Positions 45,701 to 58,183 are shown, counted from the stretch's first letter. The stretch is 64,000 nt of DNA from Saccopteryx bilineata (GCF_036850765.1 NC_089493.1:219416744-219480743), one strand, 5' to 3'. Translations and numbers: made by a program. The notes: a model not told the origin generated them from the letters alone.

Positions 45701-46505
45701 TGGGTTTTAAAGAGCATTTTATAAATTTGACTCCAATGGCAAGAGAAGTGAAGGCAAAAATTAATGAATGGGACTACATTAGACTAAGAAGTTTTTGCTC
45801 AGCAAGAGAAACTGATAACAAAATAAACAGAAAGCCAACTAAATGGGAAATGATATTTTCAAACAACAGCTCAGATAAAGGCCTAATATCCAAAATATAC
45901 AAAGAACTCATAAAACTCAACAACAAATAAACAATCCAATAAAAAAATGGGAAGAGGACATGAACAGACACTTCTCCCAGGAAGAAATACAAATGGCCAA
46001 CAGATATATGAAAAGATGCTCATCTTCGTTAGTTATTAGAGAAATGCAAATCAAAACTGCAATGAGATACCACCTCACACCTGTTAGATTAGCTATTATT
46101 AACAAGACAGGTAATAGCAAATGTTGGAGAGGCTGTGGAGAAAAAGGAACCCACTTGTTCATCCACTGTTGGTGGGAATGTAAAGTAGTACAACCATTAT
46201 GGAAGAAAGTATGGTCGTTCCTCAAAAAACTGAAAAAAGTACTACCTTATGACCCAGCAATCCCTCTACTGGGTATATACCCCCAAAACTCAGAAACATT
46301 GATACGTAAAGACACATGCAGCCCCATGTTCATTGCAGCATTGTTCACAGTGGCCAGGACATGGAAACAACCAAAAAGCCTATCAATAGATGACTGGATA
46401 AAGAAGATGTGGCACATATACACTATGGAATACTACTCAGCCATAAGAAATGATAACATCGGATCATTTACAGCAAAATGGTGGGATCTTGATAACATTA
46501 TATGA
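42761..46505 (+). pseudogene. L1-B ORF2 (endonuclease / reverse transcriptase), disabled
   Basis: ORF2p nicks target DNA and primes reverse transcription. Start ATG at 42761 heads the apurinic-type endonuclease domain with the 'LNVNRLNS' and 'CCLQETH' motifs (first 50 codons). Reverse transcriptase follows; the 'FADD' box is at 44835-44846. The Cys-rich C terminus with 'CWRGCGEKG' is near 46123-46149. Breaks: frameshift in the A run near 42966; TAA 43669-43671; frameshift near 44130; an exact 21-base in-frame deletion near 44726 removing the GTRQGCP part of RT; TAA 44817-44819; frameshift near 45030; TGA 45301-45303; TAA 45928-45930 plus a frameshift. Natural stop TGA 46503-46505. About 1,250 codons, normal length. 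Large minus frames (for example 44468-44998) are shadows. Confidence 0.95.
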
Positions 46506-46630
46506 AGTAAAATAAGTAAATCAGAAAAAACCAGGAACTGCATTATTCCATACATAGGTGGGACATAAAAGTGAAACTAAGAGACATTGATAAGAGTGTG
46601 GTGGTTACGGGAGCAGGGAGGAGAGGGAGA

Positions 46631-46652
46631 GGGAAAGGGGGAGGGGGAGGGG
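46631..46652 (+). other. G-quadruplex-type motif in the L1-B 3' UTR
   Basis: Four G runs of three to five bases separated by one to three A bases. A comparable tract is in L1-C (56954-56975), and its complement is in the inverted copy (28561-28606). Confidence 0.85.
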
Positions 46653-46838
46653 CACAAAGAAAACTAGATAGAAGGTGACAGAGGACAATCTGACTTTGGG
46701 TGATGGGTATGCAACATAAGTGAACGACAAGATAACCTGGAGTTCTTATCTTTGAATATATGTACCCTGATTTATTGATGTCGCCCCATTAAAAATAAAA
46801 TTATTTAAAAAAATAAAATAAAATAAAGTGTTGAATTA

Positions 46839-47694
46839 ATTTTTTTTAGTTAAGAATATTTAAAAGCAGCATTTCCATTTTGCTCAGATATTATTTTATG
46901 TGTAGTACTTTGGTTTTGTATAGGAAATAAAAATGTATGCCATTAAATTGTAAAGAAAGGGCATATATAAATAATTATGCTTGGCCAACTATTAATATAA
47001 CCTACAAAATATGTTTGAGTGAGACTTTCAAATGACACATAGAAAAAGTGCTGCAAGAGGTAGTATATAGAAAGTGATGATTAGTAATAGTATGTGAATA
47101 TGTGATACAGTACACACAAAAAATAACCTCATCATAATTAAAAAATAGTTTTATACAGAGAATACATAGAAAAATACAGATATTTTGCTTTATGAAGATT
47201 CACAAAGTGTTTTATTATCCAAAAAGATGTTTTCAAATTTGCATGCACATATAGAATAAGTTGTTAAATGTTCTAAAACCTGTAACATGATTATCTTTCT
47301 TTGAGGAAGTCCCTGTGGCAAGTTTTTCTACTGCATTGGCTCAAAGCTTTGTAGTTCATCTATCAAGATCTCTAAATAATCCTTATTTACCTCTTGTTAA
47401 GGGCCTTTGTCCCAAACATGTGAATACACCCATGAAACTGATATGATGCTTTTTAACTTTATTTTTAAATTTTAGTATATAATCCCCAGATTATACTATG
47501 AGTAAAATGTCATTGAAGGACAGCTTTGGGCAAAATATGAAGTATGAAGTTTAGTTTCTTTTTATTAGATTTACCCGTGTCATTTATGATGGACTTGCCA
47601 TGTCTATAAAAATTATCAAAATAAATGGAAACACTTGATGTCAAATAGAAGTGAACACTTAATATCTTTACAGAATCTCACAGCAATTGCATTT
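46839..47694. other. No feature recognised
   Basis: AT-rich unique sequence after L1-B; nothing supported. Confidence 0.5.
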
Positions 47695-48310
47695 GTTCCC
47701 CCAAATACTTACTAAGCACCTACTATGTATCAGGCAGTTGTTGACGTGCTCATTAATGTTACAGTGAATGAAAATGACAAATCCTCTATCCTCATAACCT
47801 TTATAGTCTAATAAGAATAAGGCAGAGACATATTTAAAAGTAAAATTTAAATGTTAAGTATAGGATTGAAAAATATGAAATGTCAGCTTTTAATGGGATG
47901 GTCAGGGATGGTAGAATGGGAAGGTGATGGTTAAGCAAAGACCAGAAGGAGAAGAGAAAATGGTCCTTCTGGAAGTGAAAGAGAGGTTAGATGCTCTCAT
48001 TTGGGATAAGACTGGTAGGTTTGAGGAGAAGTGAAGAGACCTAGAGGGACTGGAGAAAAGAGAGTGACAGCAACAGTAGAAAGAGCAGAAGTGACCAGAT
48101 GTTAAAGCCTGAGAGTCTGGTCAGCTTATGTAAAAATAATGGCTTTTCTTCAGAGGGAGTGAGAAATGAGAAAAATGATGAAATTTGAATTGTATCATAT
48201 AAAGATCATTCTAGTTGCAGGGTTGAGAAAAGTTGGTAGGCTATAAGTTTACCAGGCTGGAAAGGTGGAGGTGATAAGAAATGGTTGAAAGTGAGATGAG
48301 ATAGTTTAGT
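47695..48310 (+). repeat. Old mammalian interspersed repeat, same kind as 9.7 kb
   Basis: Begins with 'actaagcacctactatgtat' and 'caggcagttg' and continues through 'agtgaatgaaaatgacaaat', 'ctcataacctttatagtcta', purine-rich text and 'aagatcattctagttgcagg'. This is the same order as the segment at 9735-10760, and related text recurs at 57190-57600. Family name uncertain. Confidence 0.5.
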
Positions 48311-48754
48311 GTGTGTGTTGTGGAGATCCCAACATACAAATTAGATGGAAAGGAATAAAATGCTATATTTTAAATGCGGTAGAAAGTGTAAAAGTATATA
48401 TGAGGAATGCAGAAACAGAATAATGTCTATAAGTAGAAATTCCCTTTTTGAATGGATATATAATAATTATGTTTTTATGGTATTGTTATATGGTATGTCA
48501 GTGGTTATACTATAAATTATATACTGGAATTAAAAGAAAAAATAGAAAAATGCATATCTAAATCAAGGAAGCTGAAGAATTAATTCAGAACTCTAATAGA
48601 TTAATAATTTGGGATTTTACTCAAGTAGTTGATATTGCTTTATTATCATTCTATCCCTAGGAATAAAATATGTTGTCCAAAAATCCAAAAGAGGATAAAT
48701 GTACTAAAGTTGACCTTGACTAGTAAGTGATTGATGTCCACAAGATCAAAATTT

Positions 48755-49060
48755 AGGCCCTGGACAATTGGCTCAGTGGTAGAGCATTGGCCTAGATGTC
48801 CTGGTTTGATTCCCAGTCATGGCACACAAGAGAAGCAGCCATATGCTTCTCTCACCCTCCCTTTCCCCCTTCTTTCCCTCCTCTCCTCCTACAGCCAGTG
48901 GCTCAATTGGTTTGAGCATTGGCTCTGAGAGCTGAGGATAGCTCAGTTCTTTTGAGCATTAGCCTCAGACTAAGTCACTGGGTGAATCCTGGACGGTTCA
49001 CATGTGGGAGTCTGTTTCACTATTTCCTCTCCTCAAAAAAATAAAATAAAATAAATTTTA
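48755..49060 (+). mobile_element. Rhin-1-like SINE, diverged
   Basis: Head 'ggccctggacaattggctca' with A-box 'gtggtagagcattgg' and B-box 'ggtttgattccca', then 'catggcacacaagagaagca', a C/T-rich block, and a long AAAATAAAATA tail to about 49059. The distal third is rearranged ('ggctcaattggtttgagcat' is repeated in altered form near 48940), so it differs from the 26.3-kb copy. Confidence 0.82.
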
Positions 49061-49149
49061 ACTTGGTGAACCTGTAACATCCAGTGATCAAGAGAATTAT
49101 ATGCAAAGTTCTATATGAGAGGAGGGGGAGAAGAGAAGAGAAAATTAAT

Positions 49150-49250
49150 ATTTATTGAATGTATACTATATTCTAGGACTGTACTATGAGTTTTTGTTAC
49201 ATGAAATAACCTCAAAACATTCCAGAAAGCTGAGTTAAGACAAAGTAATT
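49150..49250 (-). mobile_element. MIR fragment, antisense
   Basis: 'aatatttattgaatgtatac', 'tattctaggactgtactatg' and 'acatgaaataacctcaaaac' match the complement of the MIR 3' half. Diverged; ends just before the L1-C target duplication. Confidence 0.6.
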
Positions 49251-49254
49251 AGGA

Positions 49255-49265
49255 AAAAAGCATTG
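49255..49265. repeat. Target-site duplication of L1-C, left copy
   Basis: aaaaagcattg here and at 57173-57183 flank L1-C exactly. Confidence 0.87.
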
Positions 49266-49699
49266 TGGAGTGACATCAGAGAAATGGCACCGTATGGAGC
49301 GATACCGATAAATCTCCCCAAAATTTCAACAAGTTCTTCAACCAGAGGCAGAAAGATCTATCCTTGGAGCATCTAGAAGTCCCACACTGAACACGAAGGT
49401 ATGATCGAGTGAAAAATTAACTAAATATATGGTCAACCCAAAGGAAATAAGACGAGAAAGAAACACTCCACCTTCCTCACTATCCTAAATAGGGGCTGCT
49501 TTCACTTGGACTGAGAAAATAGGAACTAAGGCAGGCAAAGGGGGTGAATAAAGCCAGGCTATGGCACAAACGTCTGAGCCAGGCTGTGGCACAGACGTCC
49601 AAGCCAAGGAAACACTGTGCTTGTGGCAACCCAGTCAATACAAGCTAACGCTCATGCCAAACCCAGACAAAGAAAGGCAAGTGGGGCAGCCATTGCCCC

Positions 49700-50170
49700 A
49701 TCTCCTAGTTAGCGAGTGCGGATAGTGGGCAAGAGGTTTCTCCTAGTGCCCCAGGAGTGGGAGCCTGTGTTACTAGACAGGAGGGCAGAGACAGAGGCCT
49801 TTGTGTGGGCTGAGACCAGAGTATCAGGGTCGCCCCTGCACCCTGAAGAGCGGCACGCGGGAAGTGCGGAAAAACAAATTTCCCTATGTTCGAACTTCTC
49901 CAGGGGGGCAGGGCACCTCACTTGGGATGAGAGGTGGCCGCCCCCATATCCTGGTCGGCGAGTGCGGACAGTGGGTGAGAGGTTCCTCCTAGCACCCTGG
50001 GAGTGGGTGCCCAGGTTCCCGGACAGAGTGCAGAGTCAGAGGCCTTTGCGTGGGCTGTTACCGGAGTCTTGGTGTCGCCCCTGCACCCTGAAGAACAGAG
50101 TGCGGGGAGTGCGTGAAAGTGAAATTCCCTACGCTCAAACTTCTCCAGGTGGGTGGGGCGCCTCACCCAG
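49700..50170 (+). promoter_or_regulatory. L1-C 5' UTR monomers (two units)
   Basis: Units begin at 49700 and 49946 ('atctcctagttagcg' and 'atatcctggtcggcg'), 246 bp apart. They share 'gagaggttcctcctagcacc', 'cagagtcagaggcctttg' and 'cttctccagg' but differ from L1-B units in the second half ('cgcccctgcaccctgaagag'). They are therefore a distinct monomer subtype. Confidence 0.88.
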
Positions 50171-51828
50171 CCATACAAGTTAAGAGACCCGGTAAGGATT
50201 AGCTTATCCCACAGTCTGCTCATCTCCCAACTGAAATATGCAACCCTAACTGACAAGATCTCTCTCAGATCAGTGATCTAAGACAAGACGCGTGATATTT
50301 TTTAGTGCCTCTTGCTATGCACATAGGGGTGGGGGCAACTTCTGATTCGCAAAGCTTTTGTACTCAAGGCTATATGCTAAAAATAGAGATTTGGCAGCTG
50401 GTAAGTCCTCCTGTTTTGCAAACAGTGACAAGGGCATCTTCTACCCAGCCAAAACAGGTTACAAAGTGCCAAAAGCCTGGGGAAAGTGGTCCCACAGAGT
50501 ACTGAGGCATTCTGGACATGCCTAGAGGTGCATAGAAAGGCACCTTGAAAACAATTGGCTCCCAGCCTGCCTGATTATGCTAGGGGCTCTGACTGATAGA
50601 GCCTTACCCAGAGCCCTGTGCTGAGTGGGGATAGAGTGGGGATTTGCCAGCTCTTTGAGCCTCTTACTCTCTAAGCAGAGGCAGCAGCAACCCCATAGCT
50701 GGACCATCAGGCTGCTATTTCAGGAAGGAGAGACTAGGAGAGAGGCTCCCGGAAAATGGACTCTCTCATTGTCAGAGCCTGCAAATGCTAACGAGCCTCG
50801 ACTGCCACCGAGACTGAAGCCTAATATATGACATCGCCATAGAGACTTATCAACTGCAAACCTCTACCTAAGCGTGCCACAGAGCAGAGCATGGGGTACA
50901 GAGTCACTGACCAGGAAGACGGAGAGAAAAGAAAAAGCAAGAAGATAACCTCTCAAAACCAAGAAAAATCCACAGACTTTATATAATCTTTTCCATTTTA
51001 TTTTGTTTGTTTGTTTCATCTTCTTGTCTTATTTTCCTCTACTTCCACTTTGGTCATTTTATTCTCTGCCCGTCTTATTCTTTCCTCTTCTTGAACTACA
51101 TTACCCATAAGTGTTACATTTCTCATTTTCTTTCATTTCTTCTTCATTTCTCTCTATGAGGGTTGCACTCCAAAATCCTTAACTCTCTCTCTCTCTTTTT
51201 GTTCTTTTTTCTTCTTTTTGTATTTTCCTCTTTCTTTTTTTCTTTCTCTATATTAGTTTCTTCTTTTCTCCTTTACTTTTCTTCTCATTAAATCCTCAAT
51301 CAAAAACAAATTATTTTATTTGGGACTCAAATATTTCTTTGTGGCACTTTGGGTGTTTTTTACTTTGCTTTTTTAATGCACTAGCAGTGCTCCAAACCCT
51401 GGCTCTCCATTTTATCTAGTTTTGGCTCCACTAAATACAATAGTAATTTTTTTAATTTTTTCCCTTTTTCCTGTTTCCCTCTTATCCCTCTCATTATATC
51501 TCTTAGTCAAACATTACTTAAAAGCAAATCATTTTATTCTTGACCCAAATTTTTTTCCTTTTTTGCATTTTGTGGATCCATACCCCCCTTTTTCCCCTTT
51601 ATCACTTCTCCCCAACTCAGGCCCTCCATTGTAGGTAGTTTTTGTTATATTTAGCCCAATATAATTAACAGTTCATCACAATTTTTTGTCAAGAAGGAGG
51701 GGAGAGGAGAGGAAATAAAAGGGAAATAATATTTATATATTTTTTAATTTTTATTCTTTATTAATTCTCATTAGTACTATCAACAAAACCACCCTTAGAT
51801 GCCATTAAGGAAAAGGAAATCAAATATC

Positions 51829-52810
51829 ATGGATACAAAAGACAGAGAGGTAGCACAGATAGATGAGGAAAAATCTATGGAAAAAAATTTATTATATTGG
51901 AAACCTTGGAGCTAAATGACAGAAAATTTAAAATAGAAATTCTAAAAAATACTCAGAGAAATACAAAAAAACACACAGAAAGCAATATAGGGAGCTCAGA
52001 AAAAATCAACAAACACAAAGAATATATTACCAAGTAAATTGAAACTATAAAAACAAATCAAACAAAAATGAAAAACTCAATTTATGAACTGAAAAGAGGT
52101 AACAAGCTTAGCTAATAGAACAGGCCAGATAGAAGATAGGATTACTGAAATAGAAGACAAGCAACTTGAGGCACAACAGAGAGAAGAAGAAAGAGACTCA
52201 AAAATTAAAAAAATGAGAAAGCCCTACAGGAATTGCATGACTCCATCAAAAAGAATAACATAAGAATAATAGGTATATGAGAGGGAGAAGAGAGTGCAAA
52301 TGGAATGGAGAACATATTCAAACAAATAATAGATGAGAACTTTCCAGGCCTGTGGAAAGAACTAAAGCCTCAAATTCAAGAAGTAAAAAGAACACCAAGT
52401 TTTCCTAACCCCAGCAAACCTATTGCAAAACACATCATAATGAAATTGGCACAAATCAATGACAAAGAAAAAATTCTCAAGGCAGCCAGGGAAATGAAGA
52501 ATACAACATATAAATGAAGGCCTATTAGATTATCATCGAATTTCTCAACAGAAACTCAACAAGCTAGAAGACAGTGGACCCCAATATTTAAAGTCCTGAA
52601 AGAGAGGAACTTTCAGCCAAGAATACTATACCCATCAAAGCTATCCTTCAAATACGAAGGAGAAATAAAAATATTCAGATACAGAATAGATGAGGGATTT
52701 TTCATCTGAAAACCCCCAGTCCAGGAAGTACTAACAGGGGTTTTTCAACCAGATACAAAGAACAAAACAAAACAAAACCACAAGTAAAAACTCCACCAAG
52801 AACACAATAA
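51829..52810 (+). pseudogene. L1-C ORF1, disabled
   Basis: Same start context as L1-B. The coiled-coil region (to about 52200) is broken by several frameshifts and stops. The open frame 52305-52517 (70 codons) covers the end of the RRM and start of the C-terminal domain ('FPNPSKPIAKHIIMKLAQ'). Expected stop at 52808-52810. Confidence 0.88.
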
Positions 52811-53106
52811 AACCAAATTTAAACTGTAACAACAAAAACAAGAAGGGGATAGGATGAAGATTAACAGTAGCAAAGAATGATGGAGTACAGAAGCCCTCAT
52901 AAGATAGTGTACTACAATGAACATGGTAGGTACCCTTTTATTACTTAATGGTAAGCACCCCTAAAAAAAACACCACAGAAGCACATGACGTAAAAAAGAT
53001 AGCAACAGAGGAAAGAAGTATGGATTACAACCAAACAAAAACAAATGATAGAAAAACAAGAGAGTAATCAAACAAAATACAAAACTAACAAAAAGCAATA
53101 TATAAA

Positions 53107-56100
53107 ATGGCAATAGGAAACCACAAGTGTCAATATACACTCTATGTAAATGGATTAAATTCACTAAAAAAAGACACAGAGTAGCAGAATGGATTAAAAA
53201 AGAAAATCCAACTGTATGCTGCCTACAAGAAACACACCTAAGCAACAAGGATAAAAACAAATTTAAAGTGAAAGGCTGGAAAACAATACTCCAAGCAAAT
53301 AACATCCAAAAAAAAAGCAGGCGTAGCAATACTCATATCTGATAATGCTGACTACAAGACAGCAAAAGTACTCAGAGACAAAAATAGTCATTTCATAATG
53401 ATTAAGGGGACACTGAATCAAGAAGTCATAACAATTCTTAATATATATGCGCCAAAACAAGGAATACCAAAATATATAGATAGCTACTTATTGACCTTAA
53501 AAAAAAAACTGACAAAAATACAATCATACTTGCAGACCTCAGTACACCACTCACGGCTCTAGATCGTTCATCCAAATAGAATCAATATAGATATACTGGC
53601 CTTATAAAAACACTAGAGCACCTGAATATGATAGACATCTAAAGGACATTTCATCCCAAAGTGACTGAGTATACATTTTTCTCCAGTGTACATGGATCAT
53701 TCTCAAGAACTGACCATATGTTGAGCCACAAAAACAACATCAGAAAATTCAGAAAAATCGAAGTTATACCAAGCATATTTTCTGATCATAAAGCCTTGAA
53801 ACTAGAATTCAACTGCAAAAAAGAGGAAAAAAGTCTCACAAAAATGTGAAAACTAAACAACATACTTTTAAAAAATGAATGGGTCAAAGAAGAAATAGGT
53901 GCAGAGATCAAAAGATACATACAGACAAATGAAAATGACAATACGACATATCAGAATCAATGGGATGCAGCAAAAGCAGTGTTAAGAGCGAAGTTCATAT
54001 CACTTCAGGCCTATATAAACAAACAAGAGAGAGCCCAAGTGAACCACTTAACTTCACACCTTAAAGAACTTGAAAAAGAAGAACAAAGACAACCAAAAAC
54101 GAGTCAGAGAAAGGAGATAATAAAAATCAGAGCAGAAATAAATAAAATAGAGAACAGAAAAAGTATAGAAAAAATTAATAGAACAAGGAGCTGGTTCTTT
54201 GAAAAGATCAACAAAATTGACAAACCCTTGACAAGACAGACCAAGAAAAAAAGAGAAAGGAACCATATAAACAAAATCCAAACTGTAAGAGGAGAAATAA
54301 CTGGGAACATCATAGATATACAAAGAATTATTGTAGAATACTAAGAAAAACTATATGCTACTAAATTCAACAATCTAGAAAAAATTGATAAATTCCTAGA
54401 ACAATACAACCTTCCTAGACTGAGTCAAAAAGAAGCAGAAAGCCTAAACAGACCAATTAGCAGAGAAGAAATAATAAAAAACTATTAAAAACCTCCCCAA
54501 AAATAAAAGTCCAGGCCCAGATGGTTATACTAGTGAATTGTATCAAACATTCAGAGAAGACTTGGTTCCTATTCTACTGAAAGTCTTCCAAAAAATTGAA
54601 TAAAAAGCAATACTTTCAAAAACATTTTATGAGGCCAACATAAGCCTCATACCAAAACCAGGCAAGGACAGCACACAAAAAAGGAAACTACAAACCAATA
54701 TCTCTAATGAATACAGATGCTAAAATACAAAACAAAATACTAGCAACTCAAATACAACAACATATTAAAAAAATAATACATCATGATCAATGTGGATTCA
54801 TCCCAGAATCTCAAGGATGGTTCAACAAAACAAAGAACAAAAACAACATGATTTTATCAATAGATGCAGAAAAGGCATTTGATAAAATACAACAAGATTT
54901 TATGTTTAAGACACTCAACAAAATGGGTATAGAAGGAAAATATCATCATTATAAAGGCCACATATGAAAAACTATCAGCTAACCTCACATTAAATGGTAC
55001 AAAACTGAAGGCTTTCCCCCTTAAATCAGGAACAAGACAGGGTTGTCCACCATCTCCACTCTTATATAACGTGGTGCTAGATGTTCTAGCCAGAGCAATC
55101 AGACAAGATAAAAAAATAAAAGGCATCCATAATGGAAAAGAAGAAGTAAAGGTATCACTTTTTGCAGATGATATGATCGTATACATCAAAACCCCCAAAG
55201 AATCTACAAAAGGACTACTAGAAACAATAAGCCAATACAGTAAGGTCATAGGATACAAAATTAACATACAAAAGTCCATAGCATTTCTATATGCCAACAA
55301 TGAAACATTAGAGAATTAAAAAAAAAAAAATTCCCTTCACGATTGCAACAACAACAACAAAAATATCTAGGATTAAAAATAACAAAGAATGTAAAGGACC
55401 TATACAATTAAAACTACTAAGCATTGTTAAGGGAAATTGAAAAAGATACAATGAGATGAAAAAATATTCCTTGTTCTTGGATAGGAAGAATAAATATAAT
55501 CAAGATGGCCATATTACCCAAAGCAATATACAAATTTAATGCAATTCCCATCAAAATTCCAATGACATTTTTTTTAAAAAATGAAACAAAAATCATTAGA
55601 TTTATATGGAACTATAAAAACCTCTGAATAGCCAAAGTAATCCTAAAGAAAAAGAATGAACTGGGAGCATTACAATACTGACTTCAAAATATATTATAGA
55701 GCTATGACAATTAAAACAGCATGGTATTGGCAGAAAAATAGACACTCAGACCAATGGAACAGAATAGAAAGTCCAGAAATAAAACCACATATATACGGTC
55801 AAATAATTTTTGATAAAGGGGCCAACACCACACAATAGAGAAAAGAAAGCCTCTTCAACAAATGGTGCTGGGAAAACTGGAAAGCTACATGCAAAATAAT
55901 GAAACTTGACTACAGTTTGTCCCCTTGCACCAAAATTAATTCAAAATGGATCAAAGACCTAAATATAAGACCTGAAACAATAAAGTACATAGAAGAAGAC
56001 ATAGGTATTATACTATGGAACTTGGTTTTAAAGGGCATTTTATGAATTTGACTCCAAAGCAAGGGAAATGAAGGCAAAAATAAATGAATGGGACTACATC

Positions 56101-56820
56101 AGACTAAGAAGTTTTTGCTCAGCAAGAGAAACTGACAACAAAATAAACAAACAGCCAACTAAATGGGAAGTGATATTTTCAAACAACAGCTCAGATAAGG
56201 GCCTAATATTCAAAATATACAAAGAACTCATAAAACTCAACAACAAACAAACAAACAATCCAATAAAAAAATGGGAAGAGGACATGAACAGACATTTCTC
56301 CCAGGAAGAAATACAAATGGTCAACAGATATATGAAAAGATGCTCACCTTCGTTAGTTATTAGAGAAATGCAAATCAAAATACCACCTCACACCTGTTAG
56401 ATTAGCTATTATTAACAAGACAGGTAATAGCAAATGTTGGAGAGGCTGTGGAGAAAAAGGAACCCTCATCCACTGTTGGTGGGAATGTAAAGTAGTACAA
56501 CCATTATGGAAGTAAGTATGGTGGTTCCTCAAAAAACTGAAAGTAGAACTACTTTATGACCCAGCAATCCCTCTACTTGGTATATACCCCCAAAACTCAG
56601 AGACATTGATATGTAAAGACACATGCAGCCCCATGTTCATTGCAGCATTGTTCACTGTGGCCAAGACATGGAAACAACTGAAAAGCCCTTCAATAGATGA
56701 CTGGATAAAGAAGATGTGGCACATATACACTATGGAATACTACCCAGCCATAAGAAACGATGACATTGGATCATTTACAACAAAATGATGGGATCTTGAT
56801 AACATTATATGGAGTGAGTG
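53107..56820 (+). pseudogene. L1-C ORF2, disabled
   Basis: Starts at 53107 in the same context as L1-B. Visible parts: endonuclease 'CCLQETHLS' (near 53215); the segment 53979-54344 (121 codons) linking to RT; '[12 protein letters not shown]' RT palm in 54707-54967; the intact '[10 protein letters not shown]' stretch near 55028 that L1-B has lost; 'FADD' at 55161-55172; the segment 56068-56400 of the C-terminal part; and the '[15 protein letters not shown]' end region in 56606-56788. Many frame changes; the natural stop position is replaced by TGG so the last frame runs on slightly to about 56820. Confidence 0.93.
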
Positions 56821-57172
56821 AAGTAAGTAAATCAGAAAAAACCTAGAACTGCATTATTCCATACATAGGTGGGACTTAAAAACGAGACTAAGAGACATGG
56901 ACAAGAATCTGGTGGTTATTGAGGGTGGGGTGAGGGGAGGAGAGGGAGAGAGAGGGGAAGGGGGAGGGGGAGGGGCACAAAGAAAACTAGATTGAAGGTG
57001 ATGGAGGACAATCTGACTTTGGGTGATGGGTATGCAACATAATTGATTGACAAGACAACCTGGACATGTTTTCTTTGAACATATGTACCCTGATTTATTG
57101 ATGTCACCCCATTAAAATTAATAAAAAATGTTAAAAAAAGAACTAATGATTTGAAGTAAAAAAAAAAGAAAG

Positions 57173-57183
57173 AAAAAGCATTG
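57173..57183. repeat. Target-site duplication of L1-C, right copy
   Basis: Second copy of aaaaagcattg, after the A-rich tail of L1-C. Confidence 0.87.
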
Positions 57184-57189
57184 AAAGAA

Positions 57190-57600
57190 GAGCAGCAAGG
57201 AAGCATATAATAATATGCTTCCCTAATCTGGATTATGAGGGATCAAAATGGGCAAGGAGAGTTAATGAAGAATTTTTGGTAGTGTTATGATTTTATCAAA
57301 TTTGCATGCTAGATTATTTTGGTAGCAGTGTGAGGTTGGAATTAAGAATATTGGAGAGAAAAGACTAGTTAGGAGACTGCAAAATAAAAAATGTAAGAAA
57401 TGACTATAAGCAGGATAATGCAGTTACTGAAAAATGAGATGTACTAGATTCAAGAAATATTAAAAATTAAAACCAAAGAATTTGGTGATTATGTGGCAGA
57501 ATTACACATGATGTTTAAAAGAGGAGATATATGTTGTAAAGAAGATTTCACACTTTCTGGATTGGTGTCCAGGAAAAGGATATTGATATCAGTCAAAAGA
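57190..57600 (+). repeat. Old interspersed repeat, 3' text
   Basis: 'tttggtagcagtgtgaggtt', 'actagttaggagactgcaaa' and 'gaaatgactataagcagg' resemble the distal part of the repeat seen at 9.7 and 47.7 kb. Possibly the same old copy now separated by L1-C. Diverged and unnamed. Confidence 0.45.
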
Positions 57601-57608
57601 AAAGTATA

Positions 57609-58132
57609 TGGCCAGTAGTCACAGCCATCATGGCCATTCACATACAGGTTCCCATTAGATTTGGTCAGATGGTAAGAAACTGCAGAGCCAAAAACTGGTG
57701 GGCCATTTCTTTATTCTAGCCTCACACCCAACAGACAAGTAAAAATACATAGGGCTCCAAAACCCACTCATTATCTCCCATATGCCACTGACATATCTGA
57801 GTTTTCTAGAATCAAAGGTTTGTACCTCACCAGCCTCACTCACCTCTGTTTCCCATCTCTTTCTTTCTGCACAAACTGGCTTCTCCTTTAGCACCCTGCC
57901 ATCTTGGCTGCCTTCTCTTGAAAAAACATGGTCTCTTTCTCCTTCTTCTTCTTCTTTCTAAAACTTTTTGGCACAAAAACCCTTCCTCCAGCATACATTA
58001 GCATAACAGAGCCCCTTCCCAAGCAGGAAGGTAATTAGCAGTTTCACAGATCACATATCTGGGCAGTAGCCATTTTTAACAATAAAAGTGAGAAAAATCA
58101 AATAACACAAATTTTACAAACTTATTTGCCCA
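57609..58132 (-). mobile_element. Solo LTR, family X copy 2
   Basis: 524 bp, TG...CA, with flanks gtata (57604-57608) and gtaaa (58133-58137), a 5-bp duplication with one change. Shares 'actggtgggccatt', 'tagaatcaaaggttt', 'tacctcaccagcct', 'cacaaactggcttctcctt' and 'accatcttggctgc'-like blocks with copy 1. On the minus strand the AATAAA signal is intact (complement of about 57711-57716). The central 250 bp differ from copy 1. Confidence 0.78.
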
Positions 58133-58183
58133 GTAAAAAGGAAGGGAGAGAAAAAGGAAGAAAGAAGAAGGGAAGGAGTGTAG

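Larger units (their letters stand above)
38822..46822 (+). mobile_element. L1-B: full-length LINE-1 with tandem 5' UTR monomers
   Basis: An 8.0-kb LINE-1 with all parts: 5' UTR (38822-41482), ORF1 (41483-42454), ORF2 (42761-46505), G-rich 3' UTR and an A-rich tail ending near 46822. ataaactgttgaatta (38806-38821) and ataaagtgttgaatta (46823-46838) form a 16-bp target duplication with one mismatch. Same family as L1-C and as the inverted fragment at 28.4 kb. Both ORFs are broken by a few stops and frameshifts, so it is inactive, but it is the best preserved copy here. Structure of the 5' UTR is given separately. Confidence 0.95.
49266..57172 (+). mobile_element. L1-C: full-length LINE-1 with two 5' UTR monomers
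   Basis: A 7.9-kb LINE-1 of the L1-B family in the same orientation, with 5' UTR, ORF1 (51829-52810), ORF2 (53107 to about 56820), G-rich 3' UTR and an A-rich tail. An 11-bp target duplication flanks it. It holds only about two monomers and a roughly 390-bp segment (about 50170-50560) that L1-B lacks. It has more stops, frameshifts and small indels than L1-B, so it is either older or less constrained. Confidence 0.95.

Noticed and set aside
49716..50183. 155-codon plus frame in GC-rich sequence
   Set aside because: Falls inside the L1-C promoter monomers. CpG-rich tandem units have few stops on either strand; no protein signal.
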